Shown piece by piece: positions 1 through 7,292 of a DNA stretch of 64,000 bases. The position numbers and the translations under genes are program-made. Every line of letters starts with the position of its first letter. The first letter of the stretch is position 1. This DNA comes from UBA2108 sp002713215. GTDB lineage: Bacteria; Bacteroidota; Bacteroidia; Flavobacteriales_G; Salibacteraceae. A model generated the notes under the pieces. That model was not told the origin of the DNA. It was given only the letters and a program-made list of their open reading frames with translations, and ran no database searches. The DNA lies in assembly GCA_937891015.1 (NCBI GenBank), contig CALAPY010000063.1:36644-100643 (forward strand), written 5' to 3'.

Positions 1-639
1 TGGTACGATGACGCTTCCTTATGGAGAAAGGGAATATATGTAGCCGGCGTAAAGGATGGATTGTGGACTACCTGGTTTGAAAACGGCAACAAATTACAGG
101 AGGGGAATTACCGAAACGGTTTGGAAGAAGGCGAGTGGTGGGCTTGGTATATGTCTGGAAAAAAGAAGGATCACGGTTTTTATAAAGAAGGAAAGATGGA
201 TGGCCTTTGGGAAGGCTGGTTTCAAAATGAAAAGGATAATTATCGTGGAGCAATAAAAGATGGACTTAAAACAGGAGATTGGGAATTTTGGTATTCCAAT
301 GGAAAACCTCGTGAAGCAGGTGCGTATAAGAAGGGGCTAAAAACCGGAGACTGGGTCTATTATTATAAAAGTGGGATTAAGGATAACGAAGGTTCTTATT
401 CTGCAGGTAAAAAGAACGGAATCTGGAAGTATTATTTAGAGTATGGTCAACTGCAACGGGAGATGACCTATAAAAATGATAAACTGGATGGCAAGAGTAC
501 AGTTTACTACCCGGGCAAAGGAGTTATGTCAGAGAGTTATTACAACAACGGCAAGCAACATGGAACATGGCTCTTGTACAACGATAAGGGTGATGTAATT
601 AAAAAAATTGAGTATCAAAATGGTGTGAGAAAGAGGTAA
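1..639 (+). CDS. YwqK/MORN-repeat protein (5' end outside window)
   Basis: The reading frame is open from the first base, so the start lies upstream; 212 codons are visible. The protein is a string of roughly 20-25-residue repeats built around patterns such as KDGLWTTWFENGN, KTGDWEFWYSNGK and KKNGIWKYYLEYG, i.e. G-x-W-x-x-(W/Y)-x-x-G. This is the repeat type of YwqK-family 'antitoxin' and MORN-repeat proteins, which are abundant in Bacteroidota, usually secreted or surface-associated, and mostly of unknown function. The 'antitoxin' label comes from the Bacillus YwqJ/YwqK pair; no toxin gene is visible here, so I do not infer toxin-antitoxin function. The signal peptide, if any, is outside the window. 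It ends six bases before the rimP promoter element, so it is not obviously part of that operon. Confidence 0.8.
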   Translation, partial: WYDDASLWRKGIYVAGVKDGLWTTWFENGNKLQEGNYRNGLEEGEWWAWYMSGKKKDHGFYKEGKMDGLWEGWFQNEKDNYRGAIKDGLKTGDWEFWYSNGKPREAGAYKKGLKTGDWVYYYKSGIKDNEGSYSAGKKNGIWKYYLEYGQLQREMTYKNDKLDGKSTVYYPGKGVMSESYYNNGKQHGTWLLYNDKGDVIKKIEYQNGVRKR

Positions 640-644
640 ATTAG

Positions 645-652
645 TACATTTG
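645..652 (+). promoter_or_regulatory. TAnnTTTG promoter element for rimP-nusA-infB
   Basis: TACATTTG followed by GCG matches the Bacteroidota sigma-A -7 element. It begins six bases after the upstream stop codon. I see no good -33 TTG. Transcription would start near 658, giving a leader of about 54 nt that contains the hairpin at 673-697. Confidence 0.6.
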
Positions 653-672
653 CGCCGTAATAATGTTCTTGT

Positions 673-697
673 AAGAGGGGTTTTGCTCCTCTTTTTT
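673..697 (+). terminator. Terminator-like hairpin in the rimP leader
   Basis: AAGAGGGG (673-680) pairs with CTCCTCTT (686-693), eight pairs including one G-U, around a TTTTG loop, followed by a run of six T. It lies between a good promoter element and the rimP start at 712, so besides ending the upstream gene it could attenuate the rimP-nusA-infB operon. Confidence 0.7.
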
Positions 698-711
698 ATT
701 TTATATAACCC

Positions 712-1176
712 ATGATTGCCGAAAGTAGAATAATTGAATTGGTGGAAGAGAAGCTCGAAGGCACCGATTTTTTTATTGTAAAAGTTGCAGTCGGTACAGG
801 GAATAAAATAGAGGTAGAGTTGGATGGAGACAATGGGTTTCCGATAAGTGAGTGTGTCAGTTTTTCCAGGCAGATTGAGTTCAACCTCGATCGGGAAGAA
901 GAAGATTTTTCGCTCAGGGTATCCTCTCCGGGACTGCATAAGGCATTTAAGGTTTTTCGACAATACACCAAGAACATTGGTCGTACAGTTAAAATAAAAA
1001 CAACCGAGGGTGTCGAATACGAAGGAGAGTTGAAAGGTGCAACAGAGAAGGAAATTGAACTAGAGACTCGCCGAAAAGAACGGTTGGAAAAGAAAAAAAA
1101 GAAAGTAGAGGTGATTGAGAGTATCACCTTGGCTATGGATAAAATAAAAGAGACAAAACTGAAATTGGCTTTTTAA
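712..1176 (+). CDS. rimP: Ribosome maturation factor RimP
   Basis: At 154 residues it has the usual RimP length and composition: an N-terminal alpha/beta domain (about residues 1-80, with the segment DREEEDFSLRVSSPGL) and a C-terminal SH3-like domain rich in Lys and Glu. RimP assists late assembly of the 30S ribosomal subunit in the cytoplasm. It starts at ATG 712 and lies ten bases upstream of nusA, the classic rimP-nusA-infB order, so the three genes are presumably co-transcribed. The hairpin in its leader suggests possible control by premature termination, which would fit a gene next to the termination factor NusA. Confidence 0.95.
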   Translation: MIAESRIIELVEEKLEGTDFFIVKVAVGTGNKIEVELDGDNGFPISECVSFSRQIEFNLDREEEDFSLRVSSPGLHKAFKVFRQYTKNIGRTVKIKTTEGVEYEGELKGATEKEIELETRRKERLEKKKKKVEVIESITLAMDKIKETKLKLAF

Positions 1177-1186
1177 AATTTAGATT

Positions 1187-2425
1187 ATGAATACGCAGGA
1201 GTTTATCGAATCATTTACAGAGTTTAAGGACTTTAAAAATATTGATAGAGTAACTATGATGAACATCGTTGAAGATGTTTTTAGAAGTGTTATTGCCCGT
1301 CAGGCTGGAGGTTCCGATAATTACGATATTATCATTAACCCGGATAAAGGTGACCTGGAAGTTTGGCATAACCGAGTTATTGTTCCCGATGGTGAGGTAG
1401 AAGATCCCAATTCAGAAATTTCTATTACCGATGCATGCAAGATAGAGCCTGATTTTGAGGTAGGAGAAGATGTTTCTGAGGAAGTTAAAATTGAGTCATT
1501 TGGAAGAAGAGCGGTTACTGCGCTAAAACAAAACTTAGCTTCAAAAATTATGGATCTCCAGAAAGACGGAATTTATAAGAAGTATAAAGACCGTGTTGGT
1601 GATATTGTAAACGGAGAGGTATACCAAATTTGGAAAAAGGAGATTTTGTTGTTGGACGACGAGGGAAATGAGTTGGTTCTTCCACGTACCGATCAAATTC
1701 CTTCAGATTATTTCAAAAAAGGGGATATGGTTCGTGCCGTTGTAACTAAAGTAGACATGCGCAACAATTCTCCAATCATTTTCCTTTCCAGAACGTCACC
1801 TGCATTCTTGGAGAGATTATTTGAATCTGAAGTACCGGAGATATTCGATGGACTCATTACCGTTAAGAACATTGTGAGAGAGCCAGGTGAAAGAGCGAAA
1901 GTTGCAGTTGAATCATACGATGATAGAATTGACCCGGTTGGAGCTTGTGTTGGTATGAAGGGTTCGAGAATTCATGGTATTGTTCGTGAGTTGAAGAATG
2001 AAAATATTGATGTGATTAACTTCACTACCAATATCGAATTATATATCCAGCGGGCTTTGAGTCCGGCCAGAATTTCTAACATGAAACTGGATAATGAAAA
2101 TAACAAGGCCGATGTTTTTCTTCGACCCGATCAGGTTTCCTTGGCAATTGGAAAAGGCGGGTTCAATATTCGATTGGCGAGCAAGCTTACCGGTTTTGAA
2201 ATTGACGTGTACAGAGAGTCTTCAGAAGATGTTGAAGATGTCGATTTAGAAGAATTTTCTGATGAAATTGATCACTGGATTTTGGATCAATTGAAGTCAA
2301 TTGGCCTGGATACAGCAAAAAGCGTTCTTCAATTGAATAAAGAAGATCTAATGAAACGTGCTGACTTGGAAGAAGGTACTGTTGAACAGGTTTTAAATGT
2401 ACTGAAGGCAGAATTTGAAGACTAG
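1187..2425 (+). CDS. nusA: Transcription termination/antitermination factor NusA
   Basis: A 412-residue protein with the NusA domain order: an N-terminal RNA-polymerase-binding domain (about 1-125), an S1 domain (about 133-200), KH1 with GACVGMKGSRI near residue 252, and KH2 with AIGKGGFNIRLA near residue 320. A short acidic linker is followed by one helical repeat near the C-terminus (about 360-412) resembling an AR-type helix-hairpin module, so it is shorter than proteobacterial NusA with two such repeats. NusA binds RNA polymerase and nascent RNA and modulates pausing, termination and antitermination. It is ten bases downstream of rimP and upstream of infB. Confidence 0.97.
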   Translation: MNTQEFIESFTEFKDFKNIDRVTMMNIVEDVFRSVIARQAGGSDNYDIIINPDKGDLEVWHNRVIVPDGEVEDPNSEISITDACKIEPDFEVGEDVSEEVKIESFGRRAVTALKQNLASKIMDLQKDGIYKKYKDRVGDIVNGEVYQIWKKEILLLDDEGNELVLPRTDQIPSDYFKKGDMVRAVVTKVDMRNNSPIIFLSRTSPAFLERLFESEVPEIFDGLITVKNIVREPGERAKVAVESYDDRIDPVGACVGMKGSRIHGIVRELKNENIDVINFTTNIELYIQRALSPARISNMKLDNENNKADVFLRPDQVSLAIGKGGFNIRLASKLTGFEIDVYRESSEDVEDVDLEEFSDEIDHWILDQLKSIGLDTAKSVLQLNKEDLMKRADLEEGTVEQVLNVLKAEFED

Positions 2426-2444
2426 GTATTCTTATTAGGAGAGT

Positions 2445-2452
2445 TATATTTG
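2445..2452 (+). promoter_or_regulatory. Internal TAnnTTTG element upstream of infB
   Basis: TATATTTG followed by GCC lies in the 79-base nusA-infB gap, about 52 bases before the infB start. No clear -33 TTG is seen. It suggests infB can be expressed apart from rimP-nusA. Confidence 0.5.
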
Positions 2453-2504
2453 CCGTGATGTCATAATAGCTTTTCTTTAACTAGTTAAGGATTAAGGATA
2501 ATAT

Positions 2505-5294
2505 ATGGGAGTAGGGATTAGGTTAAATAAAGCAGCAAAAGAGCTGGGAGTAGGTGTAAAAACAATTACCGATTTCTTAAATGAGAACGGAATTGAATGT
2601 GATGGACGTCCTTCAAGTAAAATTGATGAGAGTGCACACGACCTATTGTTAGAGCATTTCTCTTCTGACAAAAAAGCCAAGGAGAAATCGAAAAACCTAA
2701 GTGCCCAACGAGAAGAGCGAGTAACTATCTCCATTGAAGATCAGGTGCGTGAAAAACCAACCAGGTCCGAAGATTATGACAATGAAGTAGTTATAAAGAA
2801 CATTTCTGTAGCTCCGGTTGTGGACCTCCCTTCAACTCCTAAACCCGTGGAAGAAAAGGAGGCGAAGCCTGCTGAAGAAGTTGAGGCAAAGAAAGAAGTA
2901 GAGAAGGGTGAAAAATCAGACACGCCCAATGTGGTGGGTAAGATTGATTTGGCTTCTCTTAATCTAAAAACCAGGCCCGATAAGAAAAAGAAGGAAAAGC
3001 CTGCTCCTAAACCAAGCACTGAAGAGACTAAAGCTGAAGAGGTAGAAGAGGTTAAAGATACCAAGCCCGAAACTCCTGTAGAGTCTGCTCCGGTAGAGAA
3101 GAAACCTAAAGTTGTTGAAGCTCCCGAAAAAATCGAGACAAAAGTTGAAAAGCTTTCGGGGCCTAAAATAACGGGTGAGAAAATAGATCTTACTAAATTT
3201 CAAAAGCCACCGAAGAAATCAAAACCGGTTGCATCTTCAAATTCGGATAAAGAAACTGAGGCTGGTAAACGAAAACGAAAAAGAATCCATCCATCAGCTG
3301 GAAATGCCGGTAAAAATCAAGGTGGAGGAAGACATGGTCAACGGAATGTTAGAGGACGTAAAGGAAAGGCTGAACCTAAGCCGGAAGTTACGCAAGAGTC
3401 GATCCAGAAGGAAATTAAGGATACGCTGGCTAGATTAAGTTCAAGTGGAACCAAATCATCGCGAGGCGCCAAGCACAGAAAAGCCAAGCGTGAAGCACAA
3501 ACTGTGCAGCAGGAAGAATTACTGGCACAACAGGAGGCTGAAAAAACAATTTTAAGGGTTACCGAATTCGTAACTGCCAATGAGTTGGCGACACTTATGA
3601 GCATAAGTGTAAATGATGTAATTGGTGCTTGTATGTCCTTAGGGCTGTTTGTTTCCATTAATCAAAGGCTTGATGCTGAAACGATTTCGATTGTAGCCGA
3701 AGAATTTGGTTTTACGGTTGAATTCACGGGTGGAGAAGATGAGGAAGAGATAAGCCTGATGGAAGATGACGTTGAAGACCGAGTTACTCCGCGTCCTCCA
3801 ATTGTTACAATTATGGGGCATGTTGATCATGGTAAGACCTCATTACTCGATTACATTCGAGAGGCTAACGTAATTGCCGGTGAAGCAGGGGGAATTACAC
3901 AGCACATTGGAGCTTACCAGGTTGAATACGACGGCAAGCTAATCAGCTTTTTAGATACCCCGGGTCACGAGGCGTTTACCGCAATGCGATCGAGGGGTGC
4001 TCAGGTAACTGATGTTGTAATTATTGTAATTGCAGCAGATGATAGCATTATGCCTCAAACAACGGAGGCGATCAATCATGCTCAGGCAGCAGGGGTTCCT
4101 ATCATTTTTGCCATCAACAAGATTGACAAGCCAGGAGCCAACCCTGAAAAAATAAAAGAAGAATTAGCTTCCAAAGACCTGTTGGTTGAAGAATGGGGTG
4201 GTAAGTACCAGAGTCAGGATATTTCTGCGAAGAATGGTACTAATGTGGAAGAACTGCTGGAAAAAGTGTTGCTCGAAGCTGAACTACTGGAGCTACAAGC
4301 TGACCCCAGAAAACGTGCTAACGGAACCGTATTGGAGGCTTCACTGGATAAAGGAAAAGGATACGTTTCTACTCTATTGGTTCAGGAAGGTAAAATGAAT
4401 ATTGGAGACATTATTCTGGCCGGTGCTAACTTCGGAAAGGTTAAGGCCATGTATAACGAGCGGGGACAAAATATTAAGGAAGTTTATCCTTCGGGCCCAG
4501 TAAGTATTCTTGGTCTAAACGGAGCTCCGAGTGCCGGGGATAAGTTTTACGTTATGGAAGACGAACGTGAAGCGAAAAACATTGCACAGAAGCGCTCTCA
4601 GTTACAGCGTGAACAAGGTGTAAGAACCAAAAAACACATTACGTTGGATGAGATTGGTCGACGTATCGCTATTGGAGACTTCCAGGAGCTTAATATCATT
4701 GTTAAGGGTGATGTGGATGGCTCTATCGAAGCTTTATCCGATTCCATGTTGAACCTATCCACCGAGAAAATTCAGGTTAACGTAATTCATAAATCGGTTG
4801 GACAAATTTCTGAATCAGACGTTCTGTTGGCTTCTGCGTCCGACGCCATTATTGTTGGTTTCCAGGTTAGGCCTTCTGCAGGGGCTCGTGCTTTAGCAGA
4901 ACAAGAGGAAATTGATATTAGACTCTATTCTATTATTTACGCTGCGATTGATGAGGTAAAACTAGCTATGCAAGGCATGTTGAAGCCTACATTCGAAGAG
5001 AAAATTGTTTGTACCATTGACATACGCGAAACCTTTAAGATTTCTAAGGTGGGAACCATTGCGGGTTGTTATGTTACTTCAGGAACCGTGACTCGAAATA
5101 CCAAAATAAGGTTGCTTAGAGACGGTATCGTTGTATACACTGGTAGTCTAGGTTCATTGAAGCGATTCAAAGATGACGTGAAAGAAGTCAAGAAGGGATT
5201 TGAATGTGGATTGAACATCGAAAACTACAATGACATTAAGGTTGGCGATATCATTGAAGGGTTTGAACAGGTTGAGGTTGAAACGAAGCTGTAA
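2505..5294 (+). CDS. infB: Translation initiation factor IF-2
   Basis: A 929-residue protein. An N-terminal IF2N-like helical segment (about 1-50) is followed by a long low-complexity Lys/Glu/Pro linker (about 70-340), a second IF2N domain near 350-410, and the GTPase domain with G1 GHVDHGKT (438-445), G3 DTPGH (from about 484) and G4 NKID (538-541). Beta-barrel and C-terminal domains then bind initiator tRNA. IF-2 places fMet-tRNA on the 30S subunit and promotes subunit joining. The length fits Bacteroidota IF-2, whose linker is usually long. The start at ATG 2505 gives the expected MGVGIRLNKAAKELGV beginning. Convergent with the SPOR gene, with a 25-base gap and no convincing terminator. 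Confidence 0.97.
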   Translation: MGVGIRLNKAAKELGVGVKTITDFLNENGIECDGRPSSKIDESAHDLLLEHFSSDKKAKEKSKNLSAQREERVTISIEDQVREKPTRSEDYDNEVVIKNISVAPVVDLPSTPKPVEEKEAKPAEEVEAKKEVEKGEKSDTPNVVGKIDLASLNLKTRPDKKKKEKPAPKPSTEETKAEEVEEVKDTKPETPVESAPVEKKPKVVEAPEKIETKVEKLSGPKITGEKIDLTKFQKPPKKSKPVASSNSDKETEAGKRKRKRIHPSAGNAGKNQGGGRHGQRNVRGRKGKAEPKPEVTQESIQKEIKDTLARLSSSGTKSSRGAKHRKAKREAQTVQQEELLAQQEAEKTILRVTEFVTANELATLMSISVNDVIGACMSLGLFVSINQRLDAETISIVAEEFGFTVEFTGGEDEEEISLMEDDVEDRVTPRPPIVTIMGHVDHGKTSLLDYIREANVIAGEAGGITQHIGAYQVEYDGKLISFLDTPGHEAFTAMRSRGAQVTDVVIIVIAADDSIMPQTTEAINHAQAAGVPIIFAINKIDKPGANPEKIKEELASKDLLVEEWGGKYQSQDISAKNGTNVEELLEKVLLEAELLELQADPRKRANGTVLEASLDKGKGYVSTLLVQEGKMNIGDIILAGANFGKVKAMYNERGQNIKEVYPSGPVSILGLNGAPSAGDKFYVMEDEREAKNIAQKRSQLQREQGVRTKKHITLDEIGRRIAIGDFQELNIIVKGDVDGSIEALSDSMLNLSTEKIQVNVIHKSVGQISESDVLLASASDAIIVGFQVRPSAGARALAEQEEIDIRLYSIIYAAIDEVKLAMQGMLKPTFEEKIVCTIDIRETFKISKVGTIAGCYVTSGTVTRNTKIRLLRDGIVVYTGSLGSLKRFKDDVKEVKKGFECGLNIENYNDIKVGDIIEGFEQVEVETKL

Positions 5295-5319
5295 TTGAGT
5301 TTAAAACCGGAAAGGCAAA

Positions 5320-5787
5320 TCAGTCTTTCTCTTCTTCCTTTTCTATATTTAATACAGGAAAATTTATTCGGTCCCGGACTATAAATGCATCGGGGAAGTT
5401 TTCTTTAATTTCAATATAAAAACGTTCCGCGTCCAAACGAGTCCTGTAATCTCCAATTCTTACTCTAAAGCTGGGTTTTATATGGATGACGTATACGTCA
5501 ATGTCGGGGTAAATTTTAAGAAACTCCGATTGTACATTATTGGCCCTTGTCCAACTTTCAGGCCCTGAGCTCGAAAACAATTGAATTCTGTAACCATCCA
5601 ATGCTTGTTCAGATTGATTGATTCGAATGTACTTTTCTTCCAGTTTTCTTATTCGGTCGTCTCCATTAATCTGGGCATTCTTGCTTTCAAATAAATTGGA
5701 CTCATTGGAGAGGTCAGGAGTCTGTGCATTTAACATTGAATAAGTACATGCTAAAAGAATAGCAAATAAGGTATTTTGAAAATTCAT
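5320..5787 (-). CDS. Secreted SPOR-domain protein
   Basis: A 155-residue protein with an N-terminal signal peptide (about residues 1-21, ending LNAQ), a short variable linker and a C-terminal SPOR domain (about 63-150). Its pattern is GYRIQLFSSSG followed by FLKIYPDIDVYV and FRVRIGDYRTRLDAERF. SPOR domains bind denuded glycan strands of peptidoglycan, so a periplasmic cell-wall or division role is likely, but the actual partner is unknown. It is monocistronic, convergent with infB, and shares the 229-base divergent promoter region with the act operon. Confidence 0.85.
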   Translation of the reverse strand: MNFQNTLFAILLACTYSMLNAQTPDLSNESNLFESKNAQINGDDRIRKLEEKYIRINQSEQALDGYRIQLFSSSGPESWTRANNVQSEFLKIYPDIDVYVIHIKPSFRVRIGDYRTRLDAERFYIEIKENFPDAFIVRDRINFPVLNIEKEEEKD

Positions 5788-5881
5788 AAACCAATCGAAT
5801 AAAAATATCGCGCCAAAGATGAAACAATTATTTTGAGTACGATTTAATCGCTAAGAACTATTGCTGTCAAGCGATTCCCTT

Positions 5882-5900
5882 ATTTAGAATAATTCTAAAT
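5882..5900. promoter_or_regulatory. 19-bp perfect palindrome, Fur/PerR-like operator candidate
   Basis: ATTTAGAATAATTCTAAAT is a perfect 9-1-9 inverted repeat. Its core, TTAGAAT-A-ATTCTAA, has the 7-1-7 architecture of Fur-family boxes and matches the Bacillus PerR consensus TTATAATnATTATAA at 12 of 14 specified positions. It is in the divergent region between the SPOR gene and the act operon, 55 bases upstream of the act -7 element. There is no U-run, so a terminator is unlikely. Binding by a Fur-family protein is inference. Confidence 0.45.
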
Positions 5901-5955
5901 TATTTAAGCCTCTCTAAATTTTTTACCCCCTTTTATTCCATGTTAACGTTTGTTA

Positions 5956-5963
5956 TACATTTG
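5956..5963 (+). promoter_or_regulatory. TAnnTTTG promoter element for the act-cox operon
   Basis: TACATTTG followed by GCC is 53 bases upstream of the actA start, giving an expected start site near 5970. The -33 region lacks a clear TTG, which would be consistent with activator dependence. The palindrome at 5882-5900 lies upstream. Confidence 0.6.
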
Positions 5964-6016
5964 CCGCTTTAGTAAAAATTAGGTTAAACGAACAGTTTTT
6001 TTTAAACCTTAAATAT

Positions 6017-7258
6017 ATGAGGCTTTTAAGCGAGTTGAAAGGAAAGCTATCCTTTTCAATTTCTTTACTTTCAATCTTTATTTTCTTATCTGGAAACGTT
6101 CAGGCATTGGATGGTGAAAAATTGTTCAAGGCCAATTGTGCATCCTGTCACAAAATTGACAAGAAATTCATTGGTCCGGCACTTGCGGGTGTTGAAGATC
6201 GATGGGAAAGTCAAGAAAATCTTTATGCCTGGATTAAGAATTCCCAGGATTATCTGAAGAAAAACTCAGGCGATGGTTACGCTAAATCACTGTTTGAGGA
6301 CTACAACAAAAGTGTTATGACCGCTCAGGCGCTCTCTGACGAGGAGATTGCGGCGGTATTAGATTACATTAATAATCCACCTGTAAAAGAAGAGAAGGTA
6401 GAAGAAGTAGCAGCAGCTCCTGTTCAAGCAGAAGATTATAGTGTTTATTGGTTAATTGGTTTACTTATAGTAATTCTTGTGATTATTAAGGTGCTTATGG
6501 ATGTTAAATCATCACTTAAGCAAGTTAAGGCAGGTGTAACCGGAGAAACTATTTCTGACGTTGGGCCTGTTGCTCAAGTTACTACTTGGATGGGTTCTCA
6601 TAAAAGAACTACAGCCGCACTGGTATTACTAGTCATTGTAGTTGGTTCGGTAGACCTTTGGTTCGATGCTAAAGGAATTGGTGTTTACGAAGGTTATTCT
6701 CCTGAACAACCCATTAAATTTTCTCATAAAATTCACGCAGGTGATAATCAAATTGATTGTGGTTACTGCCATGGCTCGGCATATAAAGGAAAAACAGCTG
6801 GAATTCCTTCAGTTAATGTTTGTATGAACTGCCATAAAGGTATTTCCGAAGGTAAAGTTTGGGGAACCGAAGAGATCGCTAAAATTTATGACGCTGCTGG
6901 TTTTGACCCGGAAAAACAACAATACACCGGAGATGAAAAACCGATTGAGTGGATTAGAATTCATAACCTTCCTGATTTTGCATACTTCAACCATTCACAA
7001 CACGTGGTAGTTGGTAAGCAAAAATGTCAAACCTGTCATGGCGAGGTTGAAACCTTCGATTATCCAATGAAGCAACATTCCGATTTAACCATGGGATGGT
7101 GTGTAGATTGTCACCGTGAAACAGAAGTTGCCATGGAAGGCAATGCATACTACGACAAAATACACGAAGAATTAAAAGAAAGGTATAAAGACAAGCCGAT
7201 TAAAAACTTCACTGTTGAGCATATCGGTGGGTTGGAATGTGCTAAATGTCATTACTAA
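6017..7258 (+). CDS. actA: Alternative complex III ActA, multiheme cytochrome c with N-terminal monoheme domain
   Basis: A 413-residue protein with a signal peptide/anchor (about 1-30) and a small monoheme cytochrome c domain with CASCH at 41-45. Two membrane segments follow (about 142-163 and 197-214), then a pentaheme region with CxxCH at 248, 269, 337, 362 and 408. Six heme c sites are therefore visible. The pentaheme portion is the ActA subunit of ACIII, which moves electrons from the complex toward the terminal oxidase on the periplasmic face. The extra N-terminal cytochrome domain, on a Glu/Ala/Pro-rich linker, could be the mobile carrier to cytochrome oxidase (inference). First gene of the act-cox operon; actB begins 34 bases downstream. 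Confidence 0.93.
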   Translation: MRLLSELKGKLSFSISLLSIFIFLSGNVQALDGEKLFKANCASCHKIDKKFIGPALAGVEDRWESQENLYAWIKNSQDYLKKNSGDGYAKSLFEDYNKSVMTAQALSDEEIAAVLDYINNPPVKEEKVEEVAAAPVQAEDYSVYWLIGLLIVILVIIKVLMDVKSSLKQVKAGVTGETISDVGPVAQVTTWMGSHKRTTAALVLLVIVVGSVDLWFDAKGIGVYEGYSPEQPIKFSHKIHAGDNQIDCGYCHGSAYKGKTAGIPSVNVCMNCHKGISEGKVWGTEEIAKIYDAAGFDPEKQQYTGDEKPIEWIRIHNLPDFAYFNHSQHVVVGKQKCQTCHGEVETFDYPMKQHSDLTMGWCVDCHRETEVAMEGNAYYDKIHEELKERYKDKPIKNFTVEHIGGLECAKCHY

Positions 7259-7292
7259 TTAGAACAACGAGATAGTTTACTTAAGAGGTACT

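Noticed and set aside
1..639. YwqK 'antitoxin' label taken as a toxin-antitoxin system
   Set aside because: No toxin gene is visible and most Bacteroidota proteins with these repeats are not antitoxins; the 5' end is also missing.
529..963. Minus-strand open frame across the rimP leader and 5' half
   Set aside because: It is antisense to rimP, crosses the promoter and hairpin, and has no recognisable domain; rimP in the other frame is certain.
3338..3658. Long antisense frame inside infB
   Set aside because: It is a compositional shadow of the Lys/Glu-rich linker; no start context or homology.
5295..5330. Bidirectional terminator between infB and the SPOR gene
   Set aside because: Only a five-pair GAAAG/CTTTC match with a long loop is possible; too weak to call.
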